Assembly: GCA_934630495.1 (NCBI GenBank)
Contig: CAKTVW010000028.1
Span: 1-29,963, forward strand
Length of the DNA: 29,963 bases
Direction: 5' to 3'
Origin: an uncultured Oscillospiraceae bacterium
Lineage (GTDB): Bacteria; Bacillota; Clostridia; Oscillospirales; Oscillospiraceae
Numbering within the stretch: the first letter of the stretch is position 1; every line of letters starts with the position of its first letter. The notes under the pieces were generated by a model. It searched no databases. It was not told the origin of the DNA and worked only from the letters and a program-made list of their open reading frames with translations. The position numbers and the translations under genes were made by a program. Positions 24,581 to 29,963 of this stretch are shown here, in pieces.

Positions 24581-24615
24581 TTCGCGCGGCGATTTTGTAA
24601 GACTTGGAGGTCACT

Positions 24616-24642
24616 ATGAAAATCTGGCTGTCTCCGCCATAG
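24616..24642 (+). CDS. Possible prfC leader peptide ending Pro-Pro-stop
   Basis: An eight-codon frame, Met-Lys-Ile-Trp-Leu-Ser-Pro-Pro-TAG, has an excellent ribosome-binding site (GGAGG at 24606-24610, five bases before ATG). It lies inside the leader of prfC, 45 bases before that gene's start. A C-terminal Pro-Pro before a stop codon followed by C (TAGC) is expected to terminate slowly, and prfC encodes a release factor, so an attenuation- or stalling-type control is plausible. A perfect hairpin begins at the stop codon. It could also be a chance frame; only the strong Shine-Dalgarno and context support it. Confidence 0.45.
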   Translation: MKIWLSPP

Positions 24643-24663
24643 CGTTTTGCACGAAAAAACGCT
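24641..24663 (+). promoter_or_regulatory. Hairpin at the leader-peptide stop codon, before prfC
   Basis: AGCGTTTT (24641-24648), loop GCACGAA, AAAACGCT (24656-24663): an 8-bp perfect stem overlapping the last two bases of the leader stop codon. It ends seven bases before the prfC GGAGG (24671-24675). There is no T-run, so it is not an intrinsic terminator. A ribosome held at the stop codon would unfold it. Confidence 0.5.
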
Positions 24664-24686
24664 GATTTATGGAGGAATAAAATATT

Positions 24687-26267
24687 ATGTCAACCTTACA
24701 ACAGGAGATCAACAGACGCCGGACGTTTGCGATCATCTCCCACCCCGACGCGGGCAAAACGACGCTGACCGAAAAATTCCTGCTCTACGGCGGAGCGATC
24801 GCGCAGGCCGGCGCGGTCAAGGGCAAGAAAAATTCCCGCGCCGCCGTGTCCGACTGGATGGAGATCGAGAAGCAGCGCGGCATTTCCGTGACAAGCTCCG
24901 TGATGCAGTTCCAATACGAGGGCTTCTGCATCAACATTCTCGACACGCCGGGACACCAGGACTTCTCCGAGGACACTTATCGGACGCTGATGGCGGCGGA
25001 CTCGGCGGTCATGGTCATCGACGGCGCGAAGGGCGTCGAGCCGCAGACGCGCAAGCTGTTCAAGGTCTGCGCCATGCGGCACATCCCGATCTTTACCTTT
25101 ATCAATAAGCTTGACCGCGAGGCCAAGGACCCGTTTGATCTGCTCGACGAGCTGGAACGTGAGCTGGGCATCGAGACCTATGCCGTCAACTGGCCGATCG
25201 GCTGCGGCAAGGAATTTCAGGGCGTGTACGACCGTCAGAAGAGTCAGATCATCTTTTTCTCCGGTGTTTCCGGCAAAAACCGCGCCGAAAAGCTGGAGGT
25301 TTCGCTGGATTCCGAGGCGGTGGACGACACGATCGGCGCACGTCGTGCGCAGCAGCTCCGCGACGATGTCGAGCTTCTCGGCGCGGGCCGCGAATTTGAC
25401 ATGGATGAGGTGCGCCGCGGCGAGCTTAGTCCCGTGTTCTTCGGCTCCGCGCTGACCAACTTCGGCGTCGAACCGTTTCTGGAGGCGTTTTTGCGCATGA
25501 CGCCGCCGCCGCTGGCAAGAACGGCCGACTGCGGCGTGATCGATCCGTTTTCGCCCGATTTCTCGGCGTTCGTGTTCAAAATTCAGGCGAATATGAACAA
25601 GGCGCATCGCGACCGCCTTGCGTTTATGCGCATCTGCTCGGGCAAGTACGAGCGAGAGGCCGAGGTCTTCCATGTTCAGGGCAATAAAAAGCTGCGCCTT
25701 TCCCAGCCGCAGCAGCTTATGGCGCAGGAGCGCGAGATCATCGACGAGGCCTACGCGGGCGATATCATCGGTGTGTTCGACCCCGGCATCTTCTCCATCG
25801 GCGATACGATCACCATGCCCGGGAAGAAATTTAAGTTCTCCGGGATCCCGACCTTTGCGCCCGAGCATTTCTCCCGCGTCAGCCCGAAGGACACCATGAA
25901 GCGCAAGCAGTTCGTCAAGGGAACGGAGCAGATCGCACAGGAAGGCGCGATCCAGATCTTCAAGGTGCCGAATACCGGTATGGAGGAGGTCATCGTCGGC
26001 GTTGTCGGCACACTGCAATTCGATGTGTTCCGCTATCGGATGCTCTCGGAATACGGCGTGGAGCTGCGCATGGAGGGCCTGCCCTACGAGGTCCTGCGGT
26101 TTATCACAAAATCGCCGTGCGACGAGAAGGAGCTGAACCTCTCCTCCGATGCCGAGCTGCTGGAAGACCATCGCGGGCACCGTCTGCTGGTCTTTACCAG
26201 CCCGTGGGCGATCGACTTCACCATCCGCCGCAACCCCGGCCTTGAGCTGAGTGAGACACTGGGATAA
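24687..26267 (+). CDS. prfC: Peptide chain release factor 3 (RF3)
   Basis: A 526-residue translational GTPase of normal RF3 length. It removes RF1 and RF2 from the ribosome after peptide release. The GTPase domain shows G1 SHPDAGKTTLTEK (residues 18-30), G2 around QRGISVTSSVMQF, G3 DTPGHQDFSEDT (about 91-102) and G4 INKLD (about 144-148). RF3-specific features include WMEIEKQRGISVTSS and WPIGCGKEFQGVYD. The C-terminal domain ends in VFTSPWAIDFTIRRNPGLELSE. The ATG follows GGAGG by 11 bases. The stop codon TAA is also the left copy of a TAA duplication flanking an inserted repeat. It is a single-gene unit with a long, structured leader. Confidence 0.96.
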   Translation: MSTLQQEINRRRTFAIISHPDAGKTTLTEKFLLYGGAIAQAGAVKGKKNSRAAVSDWMEIEKQRGISVTSSVMQFQYEGFCINILDTPGHQDFSEDTYRTLMAADSAVMVIDGAKGVEPQTRKLFKVCAMRHIPIFTFINKLDREAKDPFDLLDELERELGIETYAVNWPIGCGKEFQGVYDRQKSQIIFFSGVSGKNRAEKLEVSLDSEAVDDTIGARRAQQLRDDVELLGAGREFDMDEVRRGELSPVFFGSALTNFGVEPFLEAFLRMTPPPLARTADCGVIDPFSPDFSAFVFKIQANMNKAHRDRLAFMRICSGKYEREAEVFHVQGNKKLRLSQPQQLMAQEREIIDEAYAGDIIGVFDPGIFSIGDTITMPGKKFKFSGIPTFAPEHFSRVSPKDTMKRKQFVKGTEQIAQEGAIQIFKVPNTGMEEVIVGVVGTLQFDVFRYRMLSEYGVELRMEGLPYEVLRFITKSPCDEKELNLSSDAELLEDHRGHRLLVFTSPWAIDFTIRRNPGLELSETLG

Positions 26268-26428
26268 GGAAATCTCTGAATAAATCGTCTGCGGCTGCCG
26301 TCGGATCTTTTTCGTCGGCTTTTCGGCTTGAAAAACTTGAAATACACAAAGTATTCCTACGTTTTCCAAATCTCGATCCGCCCAAAAAACTCTCGACGAC
26401 AACTCTTGCCGATTTAATCAGAGCTTCC
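26268..26428. mobile_element. 161-bp MITE-like element inserted at the prfC stop codon
   Basis: The terminal inverted repeats are GGAAATCTCTGAATAAATCG (26268-26287) and, as reverse complement of 26410-26428, GGAAGCTCTGATTAAATCG; they differ by a 1-base gap and a few mismatches. The element is flanked on both sides by TAA (26265-26267, the prfC stop, and 26429-26431), consistent with a 3-base target duplication. No coding frame is seen, so it must depend on a transposase elsewhere. Related fragments lie upstream of prfC. Confidence 0.7.
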
Positions 26429-26583
26429 TAATACTGATTCTTGATTAAAAGATTTAATCAAGAATCCCGTGTGCTACGCACACTCGCATCGTGCGAAAGC
26501 ACGCTGCGCCGTCTCATGCAGAATCTGACGCGCCCTTGGCGCTATAAAAAGCTTTTCAAGCTTTTTAACAGATTCTAGTATAA
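26429..26583. mobile_element. 155-bp highly structured repeat element, full copy
   Basis: Its right 73 bases (26511-26583) are identical to window positions 1-73. The left end TAATACTGATTCT and right end AGATTCTAGTATAA form imperfect inverted termini. Inside, in order, are a 14-bp hairpin GATTCTTGATTAAA/TTTAATCAAGAATC (26436-26466), a 6-bp hairpin GTGTGC/GCACAC (26469-26483), a GAAA-loop hairpin CGTGC/GCACG extended by GCA/TGC (26486-26507) and a three-way junction (26520-26576). No coding frame. Perfect identity of the shared part suggests recent spread. Confidence 0.7.
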
Positions 26584-26593
26584 GATATCAAAC

Positions 26594-26628
26594 GGCCGCC
26601 GGGGCGATGCCCCGGCGGCCTGCTTTTT
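26594..26628 (+). terminator. Rho-independent terminator, plus-strand orientation
   Basis: A 12-bp perfect stem (GGCCGCCGGGGC 26594-26605, loop GAT, GCCCCGGCGGCC 26609-26620) is followed by TGCTTTTT. It would stop transcripts coming from prfC through the two repeat elements. Minus-strand transcripts from pfkB meet the same hairpin without a T-run. Confidence 0.75.
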
Positions 26629-26631
26629 CTA

Positions 26632-26679
26632 TAATACTGATATCCGATTAAATTTAATATGAAAGCATTCCATGCTTTC
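26632..26679. repeat. Remnant of the structured element plus a hairpin after the sugar kinase gene
   Basis: TAATACTGATATCCGATTAA (about 26633-26652) resembles the left end of the 26429-26583 element (TAATACTGATTCTTGATTAA). Next to it GAAAGCAT/ATGCTTTC (26661-26679, loop TCC) forms an 8-bp hairpin nine bases beyond the pfkB-family stop codon. This could be a weak terminator for that gene, although no good T-run follows on the minus strand. Confidence 0.4.
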
Positions 26680-26687
26680 GTCAAAGC

Positions 26688-27635
26688 TCAGGATAAGTCC
26701 TCGGGCAGGGCGAGGACGGCGGATATCCCGCCCGGGATGCCCACGGAAAGCCCCGCGGCCTTGCAGGCAAAGCCGACGATCCGGCGAAGCTCCGCCTCGT
26801 TCAGCTCCTCCGGCCGCTTGCCAAGCTCCAGCAGCTTGCAAAGCGCCGTGCCGCCGAAAATGTCGCCCGCGCCGGTGGTATCCGCGACCTTGATGCCCTT
26901 CAGGGCGTCCACATGTCCGCTTACCGACCGATTGGCAAACAGACAGCCGTCCGCGCCGCAGGTCGCGAAGACCAGCTTTGCGCCGTATTCCTCCAGAATT
27001 TTTCGGGCGCCGTCCTCCGGGCCGAGTCCGAATAAGAAGCCAATCTCCTCGTCGCCGATCTTCACGACATCCGCCTGCGACAGCCCCCAGAGCATCTGCT
27101 CCTTTGCCGCGTCAAGGTCCTTCCATAACGGCTTGCGAAGATTCGGGTCAAAGCTGATGAGCTTGCCGCGCTCCTTGGCATACGCGACGGTGCGGCGTGT
27201 CGTCGTGCGCGACGGCTCGTCCGTGAGCGACAGCGAACCGAAATGAAACGCCCGCGCTTCGTCGATCAGGGAAAGCTCCAGCTCATCAAAGCAAAGCTGC
27301 GTATCTGCGCCGGGCTTGCGGGAAAACGAAAATTCGCGGTCGCCGTTTTTGTCCAGCGTGACGAAGGCCAGCGTTGTGAACACGTCGTCCGAAGCGACGA
27401 TCCCGCGCGTTTCGATCCCCGCACGCTGCAGCGTCTGCCGCAGCAGGCGGCCGAAGGCGTCCGTTCCGACCTTTCCGAGAAGCGCGGCCCTTCCGCCGAA
27501 TTTTGCGACCGCCGCAAGGAAATTCGCGGGCGCACCGCCGGGATGCGCGGCCAGCGTGGGATAGCCCTCCGCGTCCGCCGCCGTGCAGGTAAAATCAATC
27601 AGAAGCTCGCCCAAGGCAACGACATCATATTTCAT
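26688..27635 (-). CDS. PfkB-family carbohydrate kinase, fructokinase-like
   Basis: A 315-residue sugar kinase of the ribokinase/PfkB family. The N-terminal PfkB signature is GGAPANFLAAVAKFGG (about residues 33-48) followed by LLGKVGTDAFG. The C-terminal signature is ADTTGAGDIFGGTALCKLL with Asp258 as the likely catalytic base in GAGD and the anion hole formed by TGAGD. SFDPNLRKPLW and the overall length are typical of bacterial fructokinases (ScrK-like), which make fructose 6-phosphate. Ribokinase- or KDG-kinase-like activity cannot be excluded, and no sugar transporter is adjacent. GGAGG lies eight bases before the ATG. Codirectional with the MATE gene 80 bases upstream. Confidence 0.88.
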   Translation of the reverse strand: MKYDVVALGELLIDFTCTAADAEGYPTLAAHPGGAPANFLAAVAKFGGRAALLGKVGTDAFGRLLRQTLQRAGIETRGIVASDDVFTTLAFVTLDKNGDREFSFSRKPGADTQLCFDELELSLIDEARAFHFGSLSLTDEPSRTTTRRTVAYAKERGKLISFDPNLRKPLWKDLDAAKEQMLWGLSQADVVKIGDEEIGFLFGLGPEDGARKILEEYGAKLVFATCGADGCLFANRSVSGHVDALKGIKVADTTGAGDIFGGTALCKLLELGKRPEELNEAELRRIVGFACKAAGLSVGIPGGISAVLALPEDLS

Positions 27636-27687
27636 GTATACGCCTCCGTTTTCTTTATTTACGGTCCTGCCGCCGACAATGGCCGGC

Positions 27688-27712
27688 AGCAGGATGGACC
27701 ATCCTGCTTTTT
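27688..27712 (+). terminator. Hairpin with T-run between the MATE and kinase genes
   Basis: AGCAGGATG, loop GAC, CATCCTGCT (27688-27708) is followed by T residues to 27712 on the plus strand. The minus-strand genes on both sides meet the hairpin directly after the MATE stop codon but without a U-run, so termination of the MATE transcript would be partial. Confidence 0.4.
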
Positions 27713-27715
27713 AAT

Positions 27716-29131
27716 TTATACGGCGTCCTCAGCGTGCAGGCGCTTCACCTCGGCCTCGCGCTTGCGGAAAATTCTCGGGAAGGTCGTGAAGATCACCGCC
27801 GCAGTGATAAGCCCCGCGACCAGATCAGCGATCCCCTCCGACAGATATACGCCCTTAAAGCCCAGAAAATGCGTCAGCACAAAGCATAACGGGATCAGGA
27901 TCACGACCTTGCGGGTGACCGCAAGCAGCAGCGCCGAAGTGGCCTGCCCGAGCGCGACATTGACGTTTTGCAGCGTCATCTGCACGAAAAACATGATCGA
28001 ACCCATCAGGAAAAACGGCGTATACCGTTTTACGATGTCCGTGACCGCGCCGCTGGCCGAAAACAGATAGGCATACACCTCCGGCACCGCCAGCGAAACG
28101 GACCAGACCGTGACGGCGAAGATAAACGCGATCACGGTAACATATTTGATGCCCTTTTTCAGACGCGCGGCGTTGCCCTTGCCGTAATTGTAGCTGACAA
28201 AGGGCTGCATCCCGTTGCCGAGACCGTTGAGCGGAAGGGAAATGAATTGCAGTGCGCTGAGCATGACCGTCAGCGCGGCAGTGTAGTCCTTATTGCCCCC
28301 GGTCGCGCGATTGAGATTGATGTTGAAAACGATCTGGATGGCGCATTCCGTCAGCGTCATGATAAACGGCGTAAAGCCGAGCGAGACGATGGCGGAAACG
28401 CGGGCGGGCGCAAGACGCATTTCCTTTACGCGGAAGCGGAACAGGCTTTTGCGCGAGAAAAAGAAACCCAGAATGCAGATGCAGGAGCAGAGCTGGGACA
28501 GGACCGTCGCAAGACCGGAGCCGCGCACGCCCATGTCCAGCACGAAAATGAACAGCGGATCGAGCGCAATATTTACGACTGCGCCGATCAGCACCGTACA
28601 CATGGCGATCGCGGAATGGCCCTGCGTCAGAATAAACGGATTCAAGCCTTGTGCCAGCATGACGAAAATCGTGCCGCACGAATAGATCTTCAAGTAGGAC
28701 GTCGCGAACGACACCGCGCTCGGCGGGCAGCCGAACAGCACGACGATCGGCCGCGCAAGGCAGAAGGCCGCCGCGCCGATCAGCAGTCCGAGCGCAAAAA
28801 GAAGCAAAAAGGCCGTGTTAAAAATGCGGTTTGCCTCCGGATGATTTCCTTCGCCAAGCTTGATGCCCGCCCGCGGCGCGCCGCCCAGCCCGACCAGATT
28901 GGCAAACGCCTGAATGATAAGTGTGATGGGCAGGACGATACCCAGCGCCGCCAGCGCGTCCATGCCGACGCCGCCGATCTTGGCGACGTACATTCTGTCG
29001 ACAATGTTGTATAAAAATGTAATAAGCTGCGCGATGACGGCGGGGAAGGTCAGACGAAGAACCAGCGGAAGTATTTTCCCCCGTTCAAGCTGCGCGGTGA
29101 TATCCTGCTTTGTTTTTTGACGGTGCTGCAT
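27716..29131 (-). CDS. MATE family multidrug/cation efflux transporter
   Basis: A 471-residue membrane protein with about 12 membrane segments in two homologous MatE halves, normal family length. The first half starts ILPLVLRLTFPAVIAQLITFLYNIVDRMYVAKIGGVGMDALAALGI (conserved 'N..D..f.g..g..alaa' pattern). The second begins near VSAIVSLGFTPFIMTLTECAIQIVFNINL. The segment LPLNGLGNGMQPFVSYNYGKGN is the conserved 'G...p...n.GA' region. It exports drugs or other cationic compounds using a sodium or proton gradient; substrates are unknown. AGGAG lies seven bases before the ATG, and a promoter is seen at 29236-29264. Confidence 0.93.
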   Translation of the reverse strand: MQHRQKTKQDITAQLERGKILPLVLRLTFPAVIAQLITFLYNIVDRMYVAKIGGVGMDALAALGIVLPITLIIQAFANLVGLGGAPRAGIKLGEGNHPEANRIFNTAFLLLFALGLLIGAAAFCLARPIVVLFGCPPSAVSFATSYLKIYSCGTIFVMLAQGLNPFILTQGHSAIAMCTVLIGAVVNIALDPLFIFVLDMGVRGSGLATVLSQLCSCICILGFFFSRKSLFRFRVKEMRLAPARVSAIVSLGFTPFIMTLTECAIQIVFNINLNRATGGNKDYTAALTVMLSALQFISLPLNGLGNGMQPFVSYNYGKGNAARLKKGIKYVTVIAFIFAVTVWSVSLAVPEVYAYLFSASGAVTDIVKRYTPFFLMGSIMFFVQMTLQNVNVALGQATSALLLAVTRKVVILIPLCFVLTHFLGFKGVYLSEGIADLVAGLITAAVIFTTFPRIFRKREAEVKRLHAEDAV

Positions 29132-29235
29132 GGTGTTGCTCCTGAAAACGCTCCCGGCTGCCGGCCGCGAAACGATCCGACAAGCGGGGAACGCTGTGTA
29201 TTTGCCTGCGGCCGATTGCGGCCTGCTTTGATACT

Positions 29236-29264
29236 ATTATATCATGAAGCTCCCGCTTTTTCCA
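29236..29264 (-). promoter_or_regulatory. Promoter of the MATE gene
   Basis: On the minus strand, TGGAAA (29264-29259), a 17-base spacer and a perfect TATAAT (29241-29236), about 105 bases before the start codon. Confidence 0.5.
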
Positions 29265-29290
29265 GCGGCAAAACCGCCCGTTTCCGGGGA

Positions 29291-29411
29291 AGCGCCCTGC
29301 CGCATTGCAGCAGGGCGCTCAGCGTGTCAAAGAACCCTCGGTCATGTTATTCCGATGACGCAGCCGTTGGCAGCTCTGCCGCCTCAGCGTGGCAAAGCAC
29401 CTTCGGTTATG
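29291..29411. repeat. Hairpin plus tandem 26-base repeats leading into the MITE
   Basis: AGCGCCCTGC/GCAGGGCGCT forms a 10-bp hairpin (29291-29319). A 26-base segment starting AGCGTGTCAAAGAACCCTCG (29321-29346) follows, then a diverged second copy starting AGCGTGGCAAAGCACCTTCG (29386-29411). The first copy also occurs, inverted, at 20195-20220. No gene is seen between the MATE start and the tnpV remnant; this and the next repeat account for most of the gap. Confidence 0.6.
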
Positions 29412-29532
29412 TCATTGCGAGGAGGGCGCAGCCCGACGCGGCAATCCGTTCCTCTCCGTAACGTTTTTAAGAGAAAACCGGCACAAAGAGATGCGGATTG
29501 CCACGGTTTGCTCCGCAAACCTCGCAATGACA
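29410..29532. repeat. MITE-like palindromic element, TGTCATTGCGAGG family, copy 2
   Basis: The perfect 13-base inverted ends TGTCATTGCGAGG (29410-29422) and CCTCGCAATGACA (29520-29532) enclose a second pair (GGCAATCCG with CGGATTGCC). It is 123 bases long with no coding potential, and is a relative of 20071-20196. Confidence 0.72.
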
Positions 29533-29543
29533 TGCGGGGCAGT

Positions 29544-29558
29544 TTTTTGACAGTCTGA
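29544..29558. repeat. 15-base dispersed motif TTTTTGACAGTCTGA
   Basis: Identical to 8606-8620, and close to both arms of the inverted repeat at 4547-4654. It sits in non-coding DNA each time, next to a terminator or a repeat. Confidence 0.5.
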
Positions 29559-29575
29559 AAAGCACCCTGCCGCAT

Positions 29576-29778
29576 AGCTGGGTGTACGTAAGACAGTATT
29601 GCGCTAAGATTGACGAAGCGGCACGAAACCGCATGGAGCTGATCGTGCCGGAGCTGGCGAAGCGAAACGGCGTGACCGAGAAACTGAAAGCCGACACCAA
29701 ATGGAATGGGTACGGCAGATGAACGCTTGCAAGGCACAGGCAGAGGAAATTGTGAAAATCGAATTGATTTACGATTGA
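29576..29778 (+). pseudogene. tnpV: TnpV (transposon-encoded protein) remnant, frameshifted
   Basis: From 29576 the frame reads SWVYVRQYCAKIDEAA, then RMELIVPELAKRNGVTEKLKAD, and runs off into a stop at 29720. Shifting frame at about 29697 continues with QMEWVRQMNACKAQAEEIVK and IELIYD, ending TGA at 29776-29778. Together these match the C-terminal half of the TnpV family carried on gut Firmicutes transposons (pattern VTExLKAxxQMxWVxxMNxxxxxAEEIV...ELIY). A single missing base near 29697 explains the break, and the N-terminal half is absent. It marks a decayed mobile element. Confidence 0.72.
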
Positions 29779-29784
29779 GTGAGG

Positions 29785-29814
29785 AAGTCCGGGCAGAAAA
29801 CTGTTCGGACTTTT
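29785..29814 (+). terminator. Terminator-like hairpin after the tnpV remnant
   Basis: AAGTCCG (29785-29791) pairs with CGGACTT (29806-29812), with an inner CAG-AAAA-CTG stem, followed by TT then TC. Probably the original terminator of the tnpV unit. Confidence 0.55.
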
Positions 29815-29857
29815 CTCATATATTCCAAAGTTGCGGTAGAATTGTTCACAAGTTTTA

Positions 29858-29866
29858 TGGTATAAT
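29858..29866 (+). promoter_or_regulatory. Extended -10 promoter of the last gene
   Basis: TGGTATAAT (29858-29866) is a perfect TGnTATAAT extended -10 box. The -35 region is weak, which is common for this promoter type. It lies 50 bases before the last start codon. Confidence 0.55.
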
Positions 29867-29915
29867 TTGAATACAAAAATTGAGCAACAAATCGGAATTT
29901 AACGGAGGAATAGTG

Positions 29916-29963
29916 ATGTTGATACAGGAAGCGTGTAAGCTGTTGAAGCAGGAACTTTTGAAT
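29916..29963 (+). CDS. Start of an unidentified gene, cut by the window end
   Basis: ATG at 29916 follows GGAGG (29904-29908) by seven bases and opens 16 codons reading MLIQEACKLLKQELLN to the window edge. The promoter just upstream supports a real gene. The local sequence is more AT-rich than the main operons, as is the tnpV surroundings, which may mean acquired DNA. Sixteen residues are too few to assign a family. Confidence 0.6.
   Translation, partial: MLIQEACKLLKQELLN

Noticed and set aside
24641..24663. Intrinsic terminator (attenuator) in the prfC leader
   Set aside because: The stem is followed by GATTTATGG rather than a T-run; a translational effect is more likely.
24696..26402. 568-codon open frame on the minus strand opposite prfC
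   Set aside because: Antisense to a conserved translational GTPase, with no recognisable motif; a composition artefact.
26594..26628. Terminator of the PfkB-family kinase gene
   Set aside because: The T-run is on the plus strand, so the efficient direction is away from prfC, not from the leftward kinase gene.
29117..29558. Overlapping open frames of about 105-115 codons upstream of the MATE gene
   Set aside because: They translate repeats and palindromes, have no Shine-Dalgarno support and resemble no protein family.

Overview
This window looks like a chromosomal segment of a strictly anaerobic, high-GC Clostridia bacterium, most likely a gut member of the Oscillospirales. This is inferred from the gene content: an EF-P modification YfmF/YfmH pair, Lgt, PrfC, an HdrABC/Flx-type redox cluster and TnpV. 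GC-rich codon use, strong GGAGG ribosome-binding sites and many palindromic intergenic repeats point the same way. No taxonomic search was possible.

Layout. Positions 105-4430 (minus strand) hold prmA, a membrane-anchored DUF4015-like protein, a 10-TM ArsP_2-type permease and a membrane-anchored lipase-like hydrolase. Positions 4753-8592 (plus) hold yfmF, yfmH, lgt and a small coiled-coil protein, closed by a strong terminator. Positions 8683-19899 (plus) form one tightly packed redox operon: mdh, fumC, hdrB, hdrC, hdrA, flxD/mvhD, flxC-like, flxB-like, flxA-like, frdB-like and frdA-like. Positions 20330-23304 hold trkA-trkH (potassium uptake). Then come an HD-domain hydrolase (minus), prfC (plus) with a possible 8-codon leader peptide, a PfkB sugar kinase (minus) and a MATE exporter (minus). 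The last 830 bases are repeats, a broken tnpV and the first 16 codons of an unidentified gene.

How the genes work together. The central operon encodes malate to fumarate to succinate interconversion (malate dehydrogenase, class II fumarase, soluble flavoprotein fumarate reductase) next to a complete HdrABC-FlxABCD set, the known NAD(P)H-linked flavin-based electron-bifurcating module. No membrane anchor for the fumarate reductase is present. The simplest reading is a soluble, possibly electron-bifurcating NADH-dependent fumarate reduction system. This is the strongest candidate for a little-described system in the window. The malate dehydrogenase has a lactate dehydrogenase scaffold with Arg where LDH has the specificity residue Gln102.

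The intergenic regions carry at least three families of small non-coding repeats. One is a MITE-like element with TAA duplications whose left copy is the prfC stop codon. Another is a highly structured 155-bp element whose last 73 bases recur perfectly at the left edge of the window. The third is a TGTCATTGCGAGG-ended family present twice. No rRNA, tRNA, CRISPR array or intact insertion sequence was recognised.
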